From a virus: a stretch of DNA of 22,463 bases. The stretch spans positions 1-22,463 of IMG/VR virus record IMGVR_UViG_3300047318_000318, one strand, 5' to 3'. The notes beneath the pieces were generated by a model. That model made no database searches and had not been told where the DNA came from. It saw only the letters and a program-made list of their open reading frames with translations. This document shows positions 19,655 to 22,463 of the stretch, piece by piece. A program made the position numbers and the translations under genes. Positions within the stretch are counted from its first letter, which is position 1, and each line of letters starts with the position of its first letter.

Positions 19655-21168
19655 CAGAGCACCATAAATAGTTCGTGGTTGGGGGCGTCTTCAATCGGTT
19701 CGCCTTGCGCCCCGACCGCCATCGCGAGCGCGACCATTCCGTCGATCCGTCCGGTCGCTTTCGATTTCGTGAACTTGCGGTTCCCCGCCTCGTCGTTGAC
19801 GGTGATGGCGTTGGCGGCGCACATCGTCAGCACCGGATGGTTGCCGTGACGCAGCCCCTTGGCGAGCAGCCGCGCTTCAAGTTCGCGCAGCGCGGGCGAC
19901 ATCGAAACCCACCCCTGGCCGAACCCCTTGAACCGCGTCAATTCTTCTTCTGTAAACCCCGCCTCCACCAGCCAGGAGGTCAGGAACCGCATGTTGTAAC
20001 GGTCGAATGCCAGCACCTGGACGTCGCATTCGTCGAATAATTCGCGCAGCCAGCGGGCAACAAAGCGGTATTCGATAGCGCGTCCTGGCGTGAGCTGAAG
20101 CTTTCCTTCGCGCGCCCACACGTCATACGGCACGCGGTCGTTGCGACTTTTCTCTTTGATGCCGTCCTCGGGTAGCCAGAACGTCGGATGGACATCGCCG
20201 TCCTCGGTCACTACCACCAGCGCGGTCAGGTCGGACACGCTCGAAAGGTCCAGGCCGGCCCAGACTTTTTGCCCGCGTAACGGCTCGGGCACAGCACTGT
20301 TTTCTTCCCACACTGCCCAGCTCACGAACGGCGCTTTCGCCGCCACCCGCTGGTTCAAAATCAGGTTGCGATAGGCCGCCTCGCGGGCCGGTAAACGCTT
20401 CGCGTCGGACGCCTGACGCCTGACTTCTTCCTTGTTCATAAAGTCGTCGTAATGCGGGTTCGCTGCGCGTATCGCCTTCAGGCTGAACGGGTCCAGGTCG
20501 ACCGGCGCCGTGCAGAGTTCTATTTTGTTGCGCGGGTCTGCGCCGGTCAGTGCGTCGTCAATGAGCAGGCTCAGCAGGTCCGCACTGTTCGGCGCTTGCG
20601 TACTAATGATGATTGACATCGGCTGGTCTTGCGCAGCGCTCGCGGTTTCAAGCGCCTCATATAGCTGCGATCTGGGGCCGACTACCTGCCCAAGTTCGTC
20701 ATGGATTACTAGCGCCGGGCTCAGCCCGAACTTGGTTGAGGCGTCGGCGGACAGCGCCTTGAAGAACGTCCCCAGTTCGCCGCACAGCAGCTCCTTGGCG
20801 GTGTCCCGAATGTTCACATAATACGAAAGCTCGCGGCTCAATCTGACGACTTTGGCCGCCAGCTCGAACAGGATCGCCGCTTGGTCACGCGATTGTGCAG
20901 CGCTGTAGAGCTGACTGTTCGGCCGCGCCTCGGGACCGCACAAATGGAGCAGGACGATGAACGCAGAGAATGCGGTCTTCGCATTCTTGCGCGCCATGCT
21001 CAAAATGAAAACGCGGGTCGGTGAATCGTAAATCCGTTTGATCCAACGGCGTTGATGCCGGGTCATCTTGACCGGCTGGCCGACCATTCGGCCCTCAGGG
21101 ATACAGCAGTGCCCCTCGATCCAAGCGATATTGCGCTCGCCGCGCGTCAGTCGTTTTCGATCTGCCAC
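19654..21168 (-). CDS. terL: Terminase large subunit, 504 aa
   Basis: This is the packaging motor and nuclease. The ATPase half has a variant Walker A at residues 58-65 (MARKNAKT), a common phage form with Lys at K64, and Walker B LVIHDE (153-158) with the catalytic Glu E158. The STQAP segment (189-193) is the coupling motif. The nuclease half has GLDLSSVSD with D307, AFDRYN with D389 and GRIDGMVAL with D476, the acidic triad of RNase H-like terminase nucleases. Length is normal for HK97-like terminases. It overlaps the small subunit region by several bases and the portal by one base. With the HNH gene upstream it suggests a cos-type packaging phage. Confidence 0.96.
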   Translation of the reverse strand: MADRKRLTRGERNIAWIEGHCCIPEGRMVGQPVKMTRHQRRWIKRIYDSPTRVFILSMARKNAKTAFSAFIVLLHLCGPEARPNSQLYSAAQSRDQAAILFELAAKVVRLSRELSYYVNIRDTAKELLCGELGTFFKALSADASTKFGLSPALVIHDELGQVVGPRSQLYEALETASAAQDQPMSIIISTQAPNSADLLSLLIDDALTGADPRNKIELCTAPVDLDPFSLKAIRAANPHYDDFMNKEEVRRQASDAKRLPAREAAYRNLILNQRVAAKAPFVSWAVWEENSAVPEPLRGQKVWAGLDLSSVSDLTALVVVTEDGDVHPTFWLPEDGIKEKSRNDRVPYDVWAREGKLQLTPGRAIEYRFVARWLRELFDECDVQVLAFDRYNMRFLTSWLVEAGFTEEELTRFKGFGQGWVSMSPALRELEARLLAKGLRHGNHPVLTMCAANAITVNDEAGNRKFTKSKATGRIDGMVALAMAVGAQGEPIEDAPNHELFMVL

Positions 21169-21575
21169 GGTTTGCGTCCTTTCCCTTGGTTGCCCACGGC
21201 CTTATCGGCGCGGATTAGGCTCTGTTGCGTGAGGCGCATCGAGCGAAGTAGCGCGTTCATCGCGCGGGTTTCGCGCTCCATACAGGCGGCCAGGATGGCG
21301 AATCGCTTCAACCCCTCGTCATCGGTCAGCCACGCGGGGTCAAATGCCTCCTGTTGCTGCGCGATCAGGTCAGCCGTGACCTTGTGCCGGCAGTATTGCG
21401 CCAGCATTGGCCCGTGCTCGTCACCGAACCACTCAGCTGGTTTCGAATTGACGACCGATACCCAACACGCCTTTTGCGCGCCGGTTAAATTGGCGGGCGG
21501 TGCGAGCCGGTTCGATAGTGAGGCGGGGGAAGCGACCACCAGCGACGCCGCCGACTTTCGTCCACGGTCTGCCAT
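21147..21575 (-). CDS. terS: Terminase small subunit, 142 aa
   Basis: The start at 21575 is preferred because AGGA lies about 8 nt upstream, and because the longer frame upstream runs into the HNH gene. The protein is helical with an N-terminal basic tail (MADRGRKSAASL), a hallmark segment of the family (LTGAQKACWVSVVNSKPAEWFGDEHGPMLAQYCRH, read AQKACWVSVV and HGPMLAQYCRHKVTADLIAQ) and a C-terminal helical oligomer part (AACMERETRAMNALLRSMRLTQQS, read RETRAMNALLRSMRLTQQS). The segment P-x-x-F-G-x-x-x-x-x-L-x-x-Y-C is typical of HK97-like small terminases. It recognises the cos site and presents it to TerL. The stop lies within the start region of terL. Confidence 0.88.
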   Translation of the reverse strand: MADRGRKSAASLVVASPASLSNRLAPPANLTGAQKACWVSVVNSKPAEWFGDEHGPMLAQYCRHKVTADLIAQQQEAFDPAWLTDDEGLKRFAILAACMERETRAMNALLRSMRLTQQSLIRADKAVGNQGKGRKPWQIEND

Positions 21576-21664
21576 AGCGGTTTTCCTAAAAAAATACGAA
21601 TTTATGAACGCCCTGTGCAGGGATCGGTATTCAGTCGAACACCCCCACACTTTTCTCCACCCCC
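21576..21664. other. Non-coding gap between HNH and terS genes (candidate cos region)
   Basis: This 89-bp gap is the only sizeable one in the packaging region. It has an AT-rich part ahead of the terS ribosome binding site, a short dyad CCCTG-TG-CAGGG (21611-21622) and a pyrimidine-rich end on the plus strand. In HK97-like phages the cos site lies close to the HNH and small terminase genes. No direct proof is visible here. Confidence 0.3.
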
Positions 21665-21976
21665 CTACCTCCGCCAGTGGTGCCCAGGGTCCAGCGGACG
21701 CCCATCCAGGCCGCACCCAGGCAGCACGCCGGAAAGCTCCAGGGTCTTCTTCACCGCATCGTGGCAGGGCTGACAGAGGCTCTGTAGGTTGGCCGGATCA
21801 TGGAACAGCTCGGTGTCGCCCTTGTGCGCCTTGATGTGGTCGACCACATTGGCCGACGTATCACGACCCGCCGCGAGGCAGTACACGCACAGCGGATAGG
21901 CACGGAGCTGGCTCAGGCGCAATTCTTTCCATCGTCTGGTGTTGTAGAGGTGGTGCCAATCAGCCTTCGTTCTCAT
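21665..21976 (-). CDS. HNH endonuclease next to terminase, 103 aa
   Basis: The ATG at 21976 is chosen because the protein then begins with a typical MRTKADWHHLYNTRRWKELR; the longer frame would lie inside the DUF1353 gene. Two Cys pairs, CVYC and CQPC, form the zinc site. The core is NVVDHIKAHKGD (DHI giving the first His), DPANLQSLCQPCHDAVKK (N and the last H). All HNH residues are present. Phage HNH proteins in this place bind TerL and help cut cos in HK97-like phages, so a packaging role is likely. It is not a homing endonuclease by context. The gene overlaps its upstream neighbour by 17 bp. Confidence 0.92.
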   Translation of the reverse strand: MRTKADWHHLYNTRRWKELRLSQLRAYPLCVYCLAAGRDTSANVVDHIKAHKGDTELFHDPANLQSLCQPCHDAVKKTLELSGVLPGCGLDGRPLDPGHHWRR

Positions 21977-22373
21977 CGAGGTCTTCGTCCTGGACGAAAT
22001 CGTCGTGACTGATCCCATCGCCCCGTTTGTTCCAGTACATCCAACCACCAGACCGGACACCGAGGTACATGCTCCAGCGGGTTGCCCATCCCACACCCAC
22101 CGCCTCCAATGCCTCCAGGAGCAGGGCATCTGCCTCGGCGCGTGTGGTGTAGTGCATACAGTAGAGAAAGTCGTGCAGCACAGCAGGCGCGCGGCTCAGG
22201 CCATTGATATCGAATAGCGCACGCAAGAGGCGCGGAATGCTGGCGAGATCAGTGATGAACCCACGCGGCGCGACGTAGCGCGTGCCGCTCTTCGCCATGT
22301 AGATCAGCGCCAGCAATAGCACCCATTCATCAGGCTTATAGGCCCGCAAGTCCAGGGGGGTTAGGAATGCCAC
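21960..22373 (-). CDS. DUF1353 phage protein, 137 aa
   Basis: The start is GTG at 22373, with GAGG upstream in the end of the previous ORF. The family pattern of DUF1353 is clear: GFITDLASIPRLLRALFD (residues about 38-55), then APAVLHDFLYCMHYTTRAEADALLLEAL (about 62-89) and RWSMYLGVRSGGWMYW (about 98-113). The histidine and aspartate of LHDFLY are conserved in the family. DUF1353 proteins often lie near lysis or packaging genes of phages, and no activity is established to my knowledge. The acidic tail (DEDLDENEG) is notable. It sits directly upstream of the HNH gene, with which it overlaps. Confidence 0.88.
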   Translation of the reverse strand: MAFLTPLDLRAYKPDEWVLLLALIYMAKSGTRYVAPRGFITDLASIPRLLRALFDINGLSRAPAVLHDFLYCMHYTTRAEADALLLEALEAVGVGWATRWSMYLGVRSGGWMYWNKRGDGISHDDFVQDEDLDENEG

Positions 22374-22463
22374 AGCGCCACCTCATAACCGATCAGATAG
22401 AAACCAGCCATCGTGGTGCTCAGTAGCCACACCAGGACACACACCAGGGCGTCACCCGTCATC
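22361..22463 (-). CDS. Small membrane ORF, possibly the end of a larger gene (window edge)
   Basis: An ATG at 22462 opens a 33-residue frame (MTGDALVCVLVWLLSTTMAG then FYLIGYEVALWHS) that overlaps the DUF1353 start. It has one hydrophobic segment, residues about 5-27, fit for a single membrane span. Only one base lies upstream in the window, so it may be the C-terminus of a longer gene. A holin or other lysis membrane protein would suit the place but is not shown. Confidence 0.45.
   Translation of the reverse strand, partial: MTGDALVCVLVWLLSTTMAGFYLIGYEVALWHS

Noticed and set aside
21611-21622. Terminator between HNH and terS genes
   Set aside because: The stem is only 5 bp with a 2-nt loop, and the T run lies about 20 nt away, so it is not a credible terminator.
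1-22463. CRISPR arrays, insertion sequences, rRNA genes
   Set aside because: No regularly spaced repeats with unique spacers, no transposase-like protein and no rRNA-like segment were seen.

Overview
The window reads as the late half of a temperate, HK97-type, long-tailed (siphovirus) phage with a high-GC genome, most likely infecting Pseudomonas or a close relative. The host guess rests on two things. The attachment site carries the 3' part of a tRNA-Ser with a CGA anticodon loop, and the phage encodes a protein with an MvaT-type DNA-binding end (NPHTGE ... RGN ... W). MvaT proteins are the Pseudomonas counterparts of H-NS. The species is not proved.

Layout from the right edge, following the minus strand, which carries nearly all genes: end of a small membrane ORF (cut by the window), DUF1353 protein, HNH endonuclease, small and large terminase, portal, ClpP-type prohead protease, major capsid protein, a 60-aa protein, gp6-like connector, head-closure protein, gp10-like protein, DUF3168 tail terminator, major tail protein, tail chaperones G and G-T made through a -1 frameshift, tape measure, DUF2460 protein, a lectin-like protein, a DUF2163/BR0599 hub protein, NlpC/P60 peptidase, tail-tip protein and a DUF2793 tail fibre. 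Most junctions are ATGA or TAATG overlaps, so translation is probably coupled. The adsorption module (DUF2460, DUF2163, NlpC/P60, tip) has the order seen in gene transfer agents and related siphophages.

Two plus-strand islands break this pattern. At 13428-14437 a two-gene cassette (a SAM-methyltransferase-like protein and an unknown protein) with its own putative promoter sits between the tail-terminator and tail-tube genes, and looks like a moron. At 1121-2906 a five-gene operon next to the attachment site encodes an unknown 224-aa protein, three tandem small paralogues and the MvaT-like protein. It ends at a bidirectional terminator facing the tail operon.

The left end (1-1050) is an integration module: a tyrosine integrase cut by the window edge, a tRNA-Ser 3' fragment as att core, a terminator just after the tRNA CCA end, and TGTACCA repeats on both sides of the core. 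Repeats on both sides, with structural genes on one flank and int on the other, indicate an intact attP, so the sequence appears to be a circular or virion-form phage genome, not an integrated prophage.

No repressor, replication, endolysin or confirmed holin gene is visible here. They presumably lie beyond the window edges.
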